DNA of 45,393 bases from Pseudomonas endophytica. GTDB taxonomy: Bacteria > Pseudomonadota > Gammaproteobacteria > Pseudomonadales > Pseudomonadaceae. This document shows, piece by piece, positions 16,768 to 25,030 of this stretch. The notes beneath the pieces were generated by a model. That model worked only from the letters and a program-made list of their open reading frames with translations. It was not told the origin of the DNA and made no database searches. Location: assembly GCF_001411475.1 (NCBI RefSeq), contig NZ_LLWH01000146.1, positions 1-45,393 on the forward strand, in the 5' to 3' direction. A program made the translations under genes and the position numbers. The stretch's first letter is position 1. Each line of letters starts with the position of its first letter.

Positions 16768-17247
16768 ATGTACAAGCTCGATCGCTATGACCTGAAACTT
16801 CTGCGAATACTCGCCGAAGACGGTCGGATCACCAAGTCGAGCCTGGCCGAGGCGATCAATCTTTCGGTGACCCCGGCGTGGGAGCGGGTTCGCAAGCTGG
16901 AGGCACTTGGGCTGATCAAAGGGTACCGAGCGCAGATCGACTGGAACGCGGTATTCAAAAGCCAGCAAGTGCTGGTGGAAATTACGCTGGCCCGGCACAC
17001 CGCGCAGGACATGCGACGTTTCGAGCACCGCATGAACGAAGCCGCCGAAGTGGCGTTCTGTTACGCCACGGGTGGCGGCGTTGATTACCTGGCAATGATC
17101 CAAGCGCCGGACATCGACCATTACCAGCGGTTTATCGACCAGCTGTTGCTCGATGACCTGGGCATCGAGCGCTACTTCACTTACATCGTCACCAAAACCA
17201 TAAAGACTGGGGGTGTCTTGCCAGCCGAGCTGGCGCAGGAGCTATAA
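16768..17247 (+). CDS. doeX: Lrp/AsnC family regulator (DoeX/AsnC of the ectoine cluster)
   Basis: 159 residues. An N-terminal helix-turn-helix (LLRILAEDGRITKSSLAEAI, then VTPAWERVRKLEALGLI) is followed by the AsnC/RAM ligand domain, with the conserved CYATGGGVDYLAMI. A strong GGAGG lies upstream of ATG 16768. An AsnC-type gene in this place is typical of ectoine catabolic clusters, where it is thought to modulate expression together with EnuR. It probably senses an amino-acid-like intermediate. It lies between eutE and doeC, with 145 bases to doeC that could hold its binding site. Confidence 0.88.
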   Translation: MYKLDRYDLKLLRILAEDGRITKSSLAEAINLSVTPAWERVRKLEALGLIKGYRAQIDWNAVFKSQQVLVEITLARHTAQDMRRFEHRMNEAAEVAFCYATGGGVDYLAMIQAPDIDHYQRFIDQLLLDDLGIERYFTYIVTKTIKTGGVLPAELAQEL

Positions 17248-17392
17248 ACCGACGCCAAAGCTTCACCGCAAAAAGCCCCTGTTTGCCGGTGTTCAATCAG
17301 AAAAAACCTGTAGTTACGCCCCGCCAAACGCCAAATCACCTGGGCTGCACTGCCCTAGCATGGACTCACGCACAGAGTTTGGAGTGAACGCC

Positions 17393-18865
17393 ATGAAATA
17401 CAAACATCCGCTGTTGTTCAAAGCACTTTGCTACGTAGACGGGCATTGGGTGCACAGTGAGAGCGGCAACAGCGTCGCCGTGCACAATCCGGCCGATCAG
17501 AAGTTAATGGGTCATGTGCCGATGCTCGATCAGCCTCAGATCACCGCCGCCGTTGATGCAGCACACCGGGCGTTTGCGGCATGGCGTGAACAAAGCCTCG
17601 ATACCCGCGCAACGATTCTGCGGCGCTGGGCGGCGTTGATCCTTGAGCATCAGGAAGACCTAGCCCGCATCCTCAGTCAGGAACAAGGTAAACCCTTGGC
17701 CGAGTCACGCGGCGAAATAGCCTACGCCGCGAGCTTCATTCCTTGGTTTGCGGAAGAGGCATGGCGTCTTTACGGGCAGAACATCCCCAGTCATATCCCT
17801 GGCGCGCACTTGGGCACCGTCAAGGAACCAGTCGGCGTTTGTGCGCTGCTGACCCCGTGGAACTTTCCTTCGGCGATGATCACCCGCAAAGCCGCCGCGG
17901 CACTGGCTGCCGGTTGCACTGTGGTGATCAAACCGGCCCATGAAACACCGTTTTCCGCATTGGCTCTGGCGCAACTGGCAGAGGAAGCGGGCTTCCCGGC
18001 AGGCGTGTTCAACGTGGTGTTCGGCGAACCGCAAATGGCCATGCAAACCCTGGTGCAGGACACTCGCGTTCGTTCGGTCAGCTTCACCGGCTCAACCCGC
18101 GTCGGTAAATTGGTCCTGCAAACGGCGGCCCAGGATGTGAAGAAGGTATCGCTGGAGCTGGGCGGTAACGCGCCGTTCATAGTCTGCGCCGATGCCGATC
18201 TGGACCTGGCGGTGAAAGTCGCGGTGGAGGCCAAGTTCCAGACCTCCGGCCAGGATTGCTGCGCGGCCAACCGGATCATGGTGCAGCGTTCGATTTACCC
18301 GGCGTTTCTCAACCGCTTTGCCTCTGCGGTGCGCCAGCTACGGGTCGGCCCGGCGCTGGTCGGTGATCAGGAGCAAAGCGTCGACATCGGCCCGTTGATG
18401 CATCAGGCGGCGTTCGATGTTACGGCCGAGCGCGTCGAAGACGCCCTACAGCTTGGTGCTCAACGGCTGGTCGGCGGTGAGACGCACGCCCTCGGCGGGT
18501 TGTTCTACCAGCCGACAGTGCTGGCCGACGTTACGCCGCAGATGCGTATCTACCGCGAAGAAAATTTCGCGCCGATCGCTGGCGTCATGCCTTTCGACAC
18601 CCCTGAGCAGGCCATCGAAATGGCCAACGACACCGAATACGGTCTCGCGGCCTACATTTGTTCCAACCGGCTGGACCTGATCTACCCCCTGATTCGCCGT
18701 CTCGACCACGCCATGATCGCGGTCAATGGCGTCAAGTTTACCGGCCATCCGATCCCGTTCGGAGGCATGAAAGCCTCGGGGCTGGGCCGCGAGGGCGGCA
18801 CCGAGGGCTTCGAAGCCTTTGTCGAAACCAAATACTTTTGCCTGCACCATCAAGGCCAGTTCTGA
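17393..18865 (+). CDS. doeC: Aspartate-semialdehyde dehydrogenase DoeC (Ssd)
   Basis: 490 residues of the NAD(P)-dependent aldehyde dehydrogenase family. ATG 17393 follows GGAGTG; the open frame reaches back to 17213 but overlaps doeX and is not protein-like. Active-site residues are Asn157 in TPWNFPS, Glu255 in LELGG and catalytic Cys289 in SGQDCC, followed by the C-terminal GREGG motif. Closest in pattern to succinate-semialdehyde dehydrogenases (GabD). In this cluster it oxidises aspartate semialdehyde made by DoeD to aspartate. Eleven bases separate it from doeD. Confidence 0.88.
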   Translation: MKYKHPLLFKALCYVDGHWVHSESGNSVAVHNPADQKLMGHVPMLDQPQITAAVDAAHRAFAAWREQSLDTRATILRRWAALILEHQEDLARILSQEQGKPLAESRGEIAYAASFIPWFAEEAWRLYGQNIPSHIPGAHLGTVKEPVGVCALLTPWNFPSAMITRKAAAALAAGCTVVIKPAHETPFSALALAQLAEEAGFPAGVFNVVFGEPQMAMQTLVQDTRVRSVSFTGSTRVGKLVLQTAAQDVKKVSLELGGNAPFIVCADADLDLAVKVAVEAKFQTSGQDCCAANRIMVQRSIYPAFLNRFASAVRQLRVGPALVGDQEQSVDIGPLMHQAAFDVTAERVEDALQLGAQRLVGGETHALGGLFYQPTVLADVTPQMRIYREENFAPIAGVMPFDTPEQAIEMANDTEYGLAAYICSNRLDLIYPLIRRLDHAMIAVNGVKFTGHPIPFGGMKASGLGREGGTEGFEAFVETKYFCLHHQGQF

Positions 18866-18876
18866 GGAGATCCGCC

Positions 18877-20262
18877 ATGAGCCAAGAACTCGATTCGTTG
18901 TTCGAACAAGACCGTGCACACTTCATGCACCCGTCCACCCATGCCCATGACCATGCCAGCGGTGCGCTCAAGGGGCGCATCATCAAGAGTGCGTCGGGTA
19001 TTCGTATTCGCGATCATGAGGGCCGCGAATTCATCGACGCCTTTGCCGGCCTGTACTGCGTAAACATCGGCTACGGTCGCACCGAAGTCGCCGATGCAAT
19101 CTACAAGCAAGCTAAGGAATTGGCCTACTACCACACCTACGTCGGCCATTCGACCGAAGCGATCATCGAGCTGTCGAGCCGCGTCATCGACTGGGCGCCC
19201 GAGGGCATGAAAAAGGTCTACTACGGCCTGTCCGGTTCCGATGCCAACGAAACCCAGATCAAATTGGTGCGCTACTACAACAACGTACTGGGCCGCCCGC
19301 AGAAGAAGAAAATTATCTCCCGTGATCGCGGTTACCACGGCTCGGGCATCATGACCGGAAGCCTGACCGGCCTGCCGAGCTTCCATCAGCATTTCGACCT
19401 GCCGGCTGAAGGCATCAAGCACACCGTGTGTCCGCATTGGTACCGTAAGGCGCCGACCGGTATGGACGAAGCGGCGTTCGTGCGCTATTGCGCCGACGAA
19501 CTGGAGAAAATGATCCTGGCCGAAGGGCCGGACACCGTGGCTGCGTTCATCGGTGAACCGCTGATGGGCACCGGCGGGATCATCGTTCCTCCGGCCGGCT
19601 ACTGGGCTGCGATTCAAGCGGTGCTGAACAAATACGATGTGTTGCTGATCGCCGACGAAGTGGTCTGCGCTTTCGGGCGGTTGGGTTCGAAGATGGGCAG
19701 CCAGCGTTACGGCATGCGCCCGGATCTGATCACCACCGCTAAAGGTCTGACCAGCGCCTATGCGCCGTTGTCGGCAGTGATCGTTGGTGAAAAAGTGTGG
19801 AACGTGATTGAAAAAGCCTCCGAATCCCAAGGTGCCATGGGCCACGGCTGGACATACTCGGGGCATCCGATTTGTGCCGCCGCCGCCTTGGCCAACCTCG
19901 ATATTATCGAGCGGGAAAACCTGACGGCCAACGCCGATAAGGTCGGCAGCTACCTGAACCGTCGGTTGCGCGAAACGCTGGAAGGCCATCCGCTGGTGGG
20001 TGAAGTTCGCGGCGACGGCATGCTGGCTGCCGTTGAGTTCATGGCGGATCGTGAGCAGCGTACCCCGTTCGACGCGGCCTTGAAGGTCGGCCCGAAAGTG
20101 TCAGCGGCCTGTCTTGAGCGCGGCATGATTGCCCGGGCGATGCCCCATGGCGACATTCTAGGCTTCGCACCACCGTTGATCTTGTCCGAGGAAGAGGCCG
20201 ACTTGATCGTCGAAATCACCAAAAGTGCGGTTGACCACGTAGCCAATGAGGTGCTGGGCTGA
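18877..20262 (+). CDS. doeD: Diaminobutyrate transaminase DoeD (class III aminotransferase)
   Basis: 461 residues from ATG 18877, with GAGGAGA just upstream; the longer open frame is the overlap with doeC. It is a class III, omega-type, PLP enzyme: YYGLSGSDANETQIK binds the cofactor phosphate, and LIADEVVCAFGRLG carries the PLP-pairing Asp260. The Schiff-base lysine is Lys289 in TTAKGLTSAYAPLSA. It converts L-2,4-diaminobutyrate to aspartate semialdehyde. By sequence it also resembles taurine-pyruvate and beta-alanine-type transaminases, so the substrate is inferred from the cluster. Last gene, followed by a terminator. Confidence 0.88.
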   Translation: MSQELDSLFEQDRAHFMHPSTHAHDHASGALKGRIIKSASGIRIRDHEGREFIDAFAGLYCVNIGYGRTEVADAIYKQAKELAYYHTYVGHSTEAIIELSSRVIDWAPEGMKKVYYGLSGSDANETQIKLVRYYNNVLGRPQKKKIISRDRGYHGSGIMTGSLTGLPSFHQHFDLPAEGIKHTVCPHWYRKAPTGMDEAAFVRYCADELEKMILAEGPDTVAAFIGEPLMGTGGIIVPPAGYWAAIQAVLNKYDVLLIADEVVCAFGRLGSKMGSQRYGMRPDLITTAKGLTSAYAPLSAVIVGEKVWNVIEKASESQGAMGHGWTYSGHPICAAAALANLDIIERENLTANADKVGSYLNRRLRETLEGHPLVGEVRGDGMLAAVEFMADREQRTPFDAALKVGPKVSAACLERGMIARAMPHGDILGFAPPLILSEEEADLIVEITKSAVDHVANEVLG

Positions 20263-20290
20263 CGCTTCGGGTCTGAACATTCGCCCCCAA

Positions 20291-20327
20291 CAAAAAGGCT
20301 GTCCGATCAGTGATCGGGCGGCCTTTT
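20291..20327 (+). terminator. Intrinsic terminator of the ectoine operon
   Basis: AAAAAGGC..CCGATC, an AGT loop and GATCGG..GGCCTTTTT form a stem with a small internal mismatch, flanked by A- and T-tracts. It lies 28 bases past the doeD stop. Confidence 0.85.
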
Positions 20328-20347
20328 TACACAGAGTCAACGCCTGA

Positions 20348-20401
20348 CCAACCGACCCTTTAATGGCAGAGGCGACGGCCAGGGTTAAACCGAGAAATTG
20401 A
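20348..20401 (+). pseudogene. Orphan 3' end of a second hrpB allele
   Basis: Bases 20364-20397 are identical to 7517-7550 inside hrpB. Flanking bases extend the match to 20348-20397 with four mismatches in 50. Read in the hrpB frame it encodes P-T-D-P-L-M-A-E-A-T-A-R-V-K-P-R-N and a stop (TGA 20399-20401), against PDDPLVAEATARVKPRKV in the intact gene. One difference is synonymous (CCC to CCT), and the stop is its own, so it looks like the tail of a different natural allele rather than a random copy. It marks the right edge of the ectoine segment. Confidence 0.85.
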
Positions 20402-20452
20402 GGCTGTTAATAGAGAGATGGTCGCTAGGGTGAAAAGCCCCGATAAGTAAAA

Positions 20453-20467
20453 TGCATACCTCATGCA
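20453..20467. promoter_or_regulatory. Candidate LysR-type operator upstream of galB
   Basis: TGCAT-N5-ATGCA, a perfect interrupted dyad of the size LysR regulators recognise, lies 76 bases before the galB start. The LysR gene at 24033 at the end of the operon is the obvious candidate. Pattern only. Confidence 0.4.
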
Positions 20468-20543
20468 AGTGAACGTATTATTCACCAGCAATCCTAGGTG
20501 CGAACGTAGGCTCTACCCGATAGGAACAAGAAGAGCCTTTTAA

Positions 20544-21278
20544 ATGAACAATACAAAAAAAACTGCACTGGTCGTCAGCGCCCACTCTGCCGATTTCGTC
20601 TGGCGCGCTGGCGGCTCAATTGCGCTGCATGCCCAGCAGGGATACGACGTGCACATCGTTTGTCTCTCTTATGGCGAAAGGGGTGAGTCGGCCAAGCTCT
20701 GGCGCAAAGGCGATATGTCTGAGGACAAGGTCAAGAGCGCACGCCGCGGCGAGGCTCAGGCTGCGGCCGATATTCTTGGTGCGAGCGTTGAATTTTTCGA
20801 CATCGGGGATTACCCGATGCGCGTAGACAAAGAGACGTTGTTCCGACTGGCCGATGTATTTCGCCGCGTGCAACCGGAGTTCGTTCTCAGCCACTCAATC
20901 AAAGACCCTTACAACTACGATCACCCGCTGGCGATGAACCTGACCCAGGAGGCTCGTATCATTGCTCAAGCCGAGGGTTACAAACCTGGTGAAAAGATCG
21001 TCGGTGCGCCACCTGTATACAGCTTCGAACCTCACCAGCCCGAGCAATGCGAGTGGCGTCCGGATGTCTTGCTGGACATCACTGACGTTTGGGACAAAAA
21101 GTATGCCGCCATCCAATGCATGGCGGGCCAAGAGCACCTTTGGGAGTACTACACCCGCGTCGCTTTGCAGCGTGGCGTGCAGGCCAAACGCAACGTAGGT
21201 ATCGCCTCCACTCGCAACATCGTTTACGCCGAAGGCTTCCAAAGCATCTTTCCGCGGGTGACGGGGAACTTGGCATGA
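20544..21278 (+). CDS. galB: 4-oxalomesaconate hydratase GalB (PIG-L deacetylase fold)
   Basis: 244 residues of the LmbE/PIG-L superfamily. The metal-binding motif is AHSADF (His14, Asp17), a variant of the usual AHPDDE, with a third ligand probably His127 in YDHPLAMN. A deacetylase-like protein coupled to a GalC-type aldolase and a GalD-type tautomerase matches P. putida GalB, the zinc-dependent hydratase that converts 4-oxalomesaconate to 4-carboxy-4-hydroxy-2-oxoadipate (CHA). First gene of a tight operon: its TGA overlaps the galC ATG. The upstream region has an LysR-like dyad. Confidence 0.85.
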   Translation: MNNTKKTALVVSAHSADFVWRAGGSIALHAQQGYDVHIVCLSYGERGESAKLWRKGDMSEDKVKSARRGEAQAAADILGASVEFFDIGDYPMRVDKETLFRLADVFRRVQPEFVLSHSIKDPYNYDHPLAMNLTQEARIIAQAEGYKPGEKIVGAPPVYSFEPHQPEQCEWRPDVLLDITDVWDKKYAAIQCMAGQEHLWEYYTRVALQRGVQAKRNVGIASTRNIVYAEGFQSIFPRVTGNLA

Positions 21279-21991
21279 GTACATTAATTGGGAAGCCCGG
21301 CATTGTGGTGCGCAACATTCCCCGCGGCGACACAGAGTTGATCCAAGCAATGGATCGCTTCGGGGTAGCGACCGTGCATGAAGCCCAAGGCCGTAAAGGT
21401 CTACTGAGCGCGGCCATTCGCCCAATCCAGCGTGACCAGAGCATCACCGGCACGGCGGTGACCGTGCAGGTTGCACCGGGCGATAACTGGATGTTTCACG
21501 TGGCAGTAGAACAGTGCCAGCCCGACGATATTTTGGTGGTTGCTACGTCGTCGCCGTGTACCGATGGCTATTTTGGCGACTTACTCGCCACGTCATTGAT
21601 GGCCCGCGGAGTCCGTGCCTTGATTATTGATGCTGGCGTACGCGACACCCGAACGTTGCGTGAAATGGGCTTTAAGGTGTGGTCGAGAGCTGTTCATGCC
21701 CAAGGCACGGTCAAAGAAACGCTGGGGTCGGTCAACGTACCGATCATGTGCGCGGGGCAACTGGTCGAGCCGGGTGACGTAGTTGTCGCTGACGACGATG
21801 GCGTTGTTATTGTCCGTCGCGAAGAGTTGGCAGGCGTCTATGAGGCCAGCCTAAAGCGCTCGCGCATTGAAGAAGAGAAGCGTCTGCGACTGGCTGCAGG
21901 TGAACTGGGTCTAGACATCTACAAGATGCGTCAGAAGCTCGTCGACCGCGGCCTGACCTATTACGACAGCCTCTCTGACCTGCAAGGATGA
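21275..21991 (+). CDS. galC: 4-carboxy-4-hydroxy-2-oxoadipate aldolase GalC
   Basis: A 238-residue class II aldolase of the RraA-like HMG/CHA family. ATG 21275 overlaps the galB stop (ATGA); the longer open frame reaching back to 21089 is galB sequence in another frame. Conserved parts are ATVHEAQGRKGLL, the pyruvate-binding GYFGDLLATSLMARGVRALIIDAG region (split by a variable residue in the family) and the acidic DVVVADDDGVVIV. It cleaves CHA to pyruvate and oxaloacetate and needs a divalent metal. Coupled to galD by another ATGA overlap. Confidence 0.88.
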   Translation: MSTLIGKPGIVVRNIPRGDTELIQAMDRFGVATVHEAQGRKGLLSAAIRPIQRDQSITGTAVTVQVAPGDNWMFHVAVEQCQPDDILVVATSSPCTDGYFGDLLATSLMARGVRALIIDAGVRDTRTLREMGFKVWSRAVHAQGTVKETLGSVNVPIMCAGQLVEPGDVVVADDDGVVIVRREELAGVYEASLKRSRIEEEKRLRLAAGELGLDIYKMRQKLVDRGLTYYDSLSDLQG

Positions 21992-23085
21992 CCGTCATGC
22001 GCCAGACCCGAATTCCGTGTCTTATGATGCGTGGAGGCACTTCCAAGGGCGCTTACTTCCTAGCCGAAGATCTACCTTGCGCAGGTCCGTTGCGCGACAA
22101 AGTATTGCTGGCTGTCATGGGCTCGCCCGATCCGCGGCAGATAGACGGTATTGGTGGAGCAGACTCGCTGACCAGTAAAGTCGCGATCATCAGTCGCTCG
22201 GAACGCCCGGACGCTGATGTCGATTACCTGTTTGCTCAGGTTTCAGTCGAGCAGGCGCACGTTGATTACGGCCAAAACTGTGGAAACATCCTCGCGGGAG
22301 TTGGCCCTTTTGCGATTGAGCGCGAGTTGATCAGCGCTGATGAATCGCTGACGCCCGTGCGGATCTTCATGGTCAATACCGGCCAGACCGCAGTGGCTTA
22401 TGTTCCAACTCCTGGTGGCCTTGTCGAGTATGCCGGTGACACGCGTATAGATGGCGTGCCGGGAACGGGTGGTTCACTCATTGTCGAGTTCGAAGATATT
22501 GCCGGCTCCAGCTGCGGAGCGCTGTTACCCACAGGTAATGCCGTTGATCGGATCGAGGGTGTCAACGTGACGTGTATCGACAATGGCATGCCTGTAGTGT
22601 TGATCAGGGCTGACGATGTGGGCTGCACAGGTTACGAAAGCCCAGAGCAGTTGGAGGCCAATATCGAGCTCAAGGTATTGTTGGAGTCGATCCGACTGCA
22701 AGCCGGTCCCTTGATGAATTTAGGCGACGTCCAAGAGCGGACTGTTCCCAAGATGTGCTTGATTTCGGCGCCTCGTTACGGCGGCGCTATTTGCAGTCGT
22801 ACCTTCATTCCGCATCGTTGCCACGTCTCAATCGGTGTGTTTGGCGCTGTGAGCGTAGCCTCTGCCTGTCAGGTTCCCGGTACTGTCGCGAGCACTCTGG
22901 CTCAGGTGGGAAGTGGCGACCGAGTGCGAGTCTCGGTCGAGCATCCAACGGGAGAGTTCACCGTCGAGTTGCGTATGAGCGAGGGGCAGTTGGCCGGTTG
23001 CGGACTTGTGCGTACGGCCCGACTGTTGTTTGAAGGCAGCGTGATGATTGCGGGTGATATAGGGTCAAAATCGGTGAACGCATGA
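21988..23085 (+). CDS. galD: 4-oxalomesaconate tautomerase GalD (PrpF family)
   Basis: A 365-residue PrpF/DUF453 isomerase. It opens with IPCLMMRGGTSKGAYF and has IDGIGGADSLTSKVAII and YGQNCGNI (Cys98), the usual catalytic-site stretches of GalD and PrpF. It interconverts keto and enol tautomers of 4-oxalomesaconate. PrpF homologues isomerise aconitates, so a related tricarboxylate is possible; the galB and galC neighbours favour GalD. It overlaps both neighbours by four bases. Confidence 0.87.
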   Translation: MTVMRQTRIPCLMMRGGTSKGAYFLAEDLPCAGPLRDKVLLAVMGSPDPRQIDGIGGADSLTSKVAIISRSERPDADVDYLFAQVSVEQAHVDYGQNCGNILAGVGPFAIERELISADESLTPVRIFMVNTGQTAVAYVPTPGGLVEYAGDTRIDGVPGTGGSLIVEFEDIAGSSCGALLPTGNAVDRIEGVNVTCIDNGMPVVLIRADDVGCTGYESPEQLEANIELKVLLESIRLQAGPLMNLGDVQERTVPKMCLISAPRYGGAICSRTFIPHRCHVSIGVFGAVSVASACQVPGTVASTLAQVGSGDRVRVSVEHPTGEFTVELRMSEGQLAGCGLVRTARLLFEGSVMIAGDIGSKSVNA

Positions 23086-23984
23086 CAATCACTTCCCTAG
23101 CGCTGATCGGATTCGGTGAAGCGGGCGCGATTTTGGGTCAAGATCTCGCTGCAAAAGGTATGAAGATCTACGCGTATGATCATCTTTTTAATAACCCGGA
23201 CAAGCGTACCGCGTTACTCGAAAAGGCAGATCAATGTGGCGTTCAACTTTGCGAGAGTGCATCTCAGGCAATTGCGTTAGGTGAGTGGGTGATGTCGGCC
23301 GTCACAGCGGACAACGCCCTTGAGGTCGCATTACAGTCAGCGCCCCTAATGCGACAGGGCCAACTGTTTATAGACATCAACTCGGTGGCGCCTTCGACGA
23401 AGCGCGCTTCAGCTGCCGCGTTGCAAGACTGCGGTGTCGATTACGTAGATGCAGCGGTCATGGCGCCTATTCCTCCACAGCGCTTGAAAACCCCTATCTT
23501 GTTGGGTGGCCAGCGTGCTGAGCAGGTATGTCAACTACTGGGCGAATTGGGAATGAACGTTCGTGTAGTGGCTGACGTAGTGGGCGTGGCGTCAGCCATT
23601 AAAATGTGCCGCAGCATCATGATCAAAGGCCTAGAGGCATTGACCACAGAGTGCCTGAGTACCGCTCGCCAGTACCGCGCCGAGGACGAAGTGCTGGCTT
23701 CATTGCACCAGAGCTTCCCGCAAATGGGGTGGAACGGCGCATTGCCTCATTACTTGATCAGTCGCGTGGCAGAACACGGTCGGCGTCGCTCTGAAGAAAT
23801 GAAAGAGGTGGCAAAAACCTCTCGCGATGTCGATGTTATCCCAAGCATGAGTCAAGCCATTGTCGAAACCCAACGCGGACTGGTCGATGCAATGCAGAGC
23901 GCGGATATTGATTATCCGAGTCTCGAGCCGTTCGATTGGATAAACCTGATTGATCGGTTGTACAGCAGGCCGAACGTTCGTTAG
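23082..23984 (+). CDS. NAD(P)-binding DUF1932 / 6-phosphogluconate dehydrogenase-like protein
   Basis: A 300-residue beta-hydroxyacid-dehydrogenase-like protein. An N-terminal Rossmann motif LIGFGEAG (8-15) is followed by the FIDINSVAPSTK substrate motif near residue 105 and SAIKMCRS, where the family's catalytic Lys sits. A C-terminal helical DUF1932-type domain completes it. It is translationally coupled to galD (ATGA). The substrate is unknown. It is not the LigC-type dehydrogenase of protocatechuate 4,5-cleavage, which has a different fold. A role in oxidising or reducing a hydroxy-acid side product of the pathway is an inference from position. Confidence 0.7.
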   Translation: MTITSLALIGFGEAGAILGQDLAAKGMKIYAYDHLFNNPDKRTALLEKADQCGVQLCESASQAIALGEWVMSAVTADNALEVALQSAPLMRQGQLFIDINSVAPSTKRASAAALQDCGVDYVDAAVMAPIPPQRLKTPILLGGQRAEQVCQLLGELGMNVRVVADVVGVASAIKMCRSIMIKGLEALTTECLSTARQYRAEDEVLASLHQSFPQMGWNGALPHYLISRVAEHGRRRSEEMKEVAKTSRDVDVIPSMSQAIVETQRGLVDAMQSADIDYPSLEPFDWINLIDRLYSRPNVR

Positions 23985-24032
23985 GGCAATACGGAAAAAG
24001 CGATAACATGGCGTTTTCCCAGAGTTACATTT

Positions 24033-24917
24033 ATGGATTTAAAACAGCTCGAATGTTTTGTACGGGTGGCCGAGTTTGGAAGCTTTACCAAAGCGGCAGC
24101 CGTGCTGAACATTTCTCAGTCAGTCGTCAGCCGTCAGGTCAGACAGCTCGAAGTCGAGCTACAAGAGCATCTACTGCTTCGCAACGGTAGAGGGGTCTTG
24201 CTAACGGCCTCCGGGCAACGCTTCTTTGAACATGGCAAAGGTATCCTTCGACAGGTTCAGGTCGCTCGTGAAGACCTGCGTGAACAACGCAACACGTTGT
24301 CTGGCAAAGTAGTTGTAGGGTTGCCTCCCAGTATTTCCCGATGCCATACCGTCGCGTTGGTATCAGCCTTTCGTGAGCACTTTCCTAATTGCATTTTGGG
24401 TATCAAAGAAGGCCTGACGCATTCAATGCGCGAGTGGTTACTTTTGGGGCGTTTGGATTTTGCTTTGCTTTTTAATCCTGGCCACAACGCTCAACTGCAA
24501 TACGAACATATCCATTCAGAGCCTCTGATGCTCATTGGTGGCCAACACTCAGACCTGCCTGCCCAGGTACCGATGAAAGATCTAGGGCACTACCCTTTGA
24601 TTACCCCCAGCGAACCTCACTCGCTGCGTCGTCTGATCGAAAGCGAAGCGTCACGTCATGATATCAATTTGAATATCAGCCTAGAGATCGACAGCATTCC
24701 GTCGCTGCTCGAGTTGATCAACCTCGACATGGGGTACGGCATCCTATTTCGCTCGGCTTTAGCCAATAGCGACGGAAAACTTGTAGGGCTGAAAACGGCA
24801 CAGATTGTTGATCCTTCTATTCAGACCCATTTGTTTGTCGCCACATTCGAGCAGCGCCCGCTGTCTCGACTGGCAGAGCAGACAATGGCTCTGGTCCGCG
24901 AGATCTGCACGGAGTAA
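24033..24917 (+). CDS. LysR family regulator of the gal/lig genes
   Basis: 294 residues. A standard N-terminal winged helix (MDLKQLECFVRVAEFGSFTK, then SQSVVSRQVRQLE) is followed by the LysR effector domain (VVVGLPPSISR, LLLGRLDFALLF, MGYGILFRSA). It lies 48 bases after the dehydrogenase in the same orientation and 113 bases before ligI, so it probably controls both flanking units. By analogy with GalR of P. putida it should respond to the aromatic acid or PDC. The specificity cannot be read from the sequence. Confidence 0.82.
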   Translation: MDLKQLECFVRVAEFGSFTKAAAVLNISQSVVSRQVRQLEVELQEHLLLRNGRGVLLTASGQRFFEHGKGILRQVQVAREDLREQRNTLSGKVVVGLPPSISRCHTVALVSAFREHFPNCILGIKEGLTHSMREWLLLGRLDFALLFNPGHNAQLQYEHIHSEPLMLIGGQHSDLPAQVPMKDLGHYPLITPSEPHSLRRLIESEASRHDINLNISLEIDSIPSLLELINLDMGYGILFRSALANSDGKLVGLKTAQIVDPSIQTHLFVATFEQRPLSRLAEQTMALVREICTE

Positions 24918-25030
24918 GTCGAGAATTGCAAAAACAGCATAACTGCTAGAGCCTGTATCCGGTTGTTGCATAGCGTAGGGGCGCCCACCATCGGGCTAAC
25001 GATTCGCTAACAATAACTAAAGGACACGAG

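Larger units (their letters stand above)
7558..20347. other. Acquired segment carrying the ectoine catabolic cluster
   Basis: This 12.8-kb segment lies between the intact 3' end of hrpB and a second, diverged hrpB 3' end that keeps its own stop codon. It contains a REP pair, the whole ehu/enu/eut/doe cluster and a terminator, and nothing else recognisable. There is no integrase, transposase or tRNA at either edge. The simplest reading is that incoming DNA carrying an hrpB end plus the ectoine genes recombined within the resident hrpB, leaving the old tail behind. The boundaries are inferred from the repeat. Confidence 0.65.

Noticed and set aside
18850..19989. 379-residue minus-strand ORF opposite doeD
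   Set aside because: A long antisense frame typical of GC-rich coding DNA; the plus strand encodes an unmistakable class III aminotransferase with all cofactor residues.
7501..20401. Reading the hrpB repeats as attL/attR of a tyrosine-integrase island
   Set aside because: No integrase or excisionase gene is present, the copies are allelic variants rather than identical, and no tRNA is involved.
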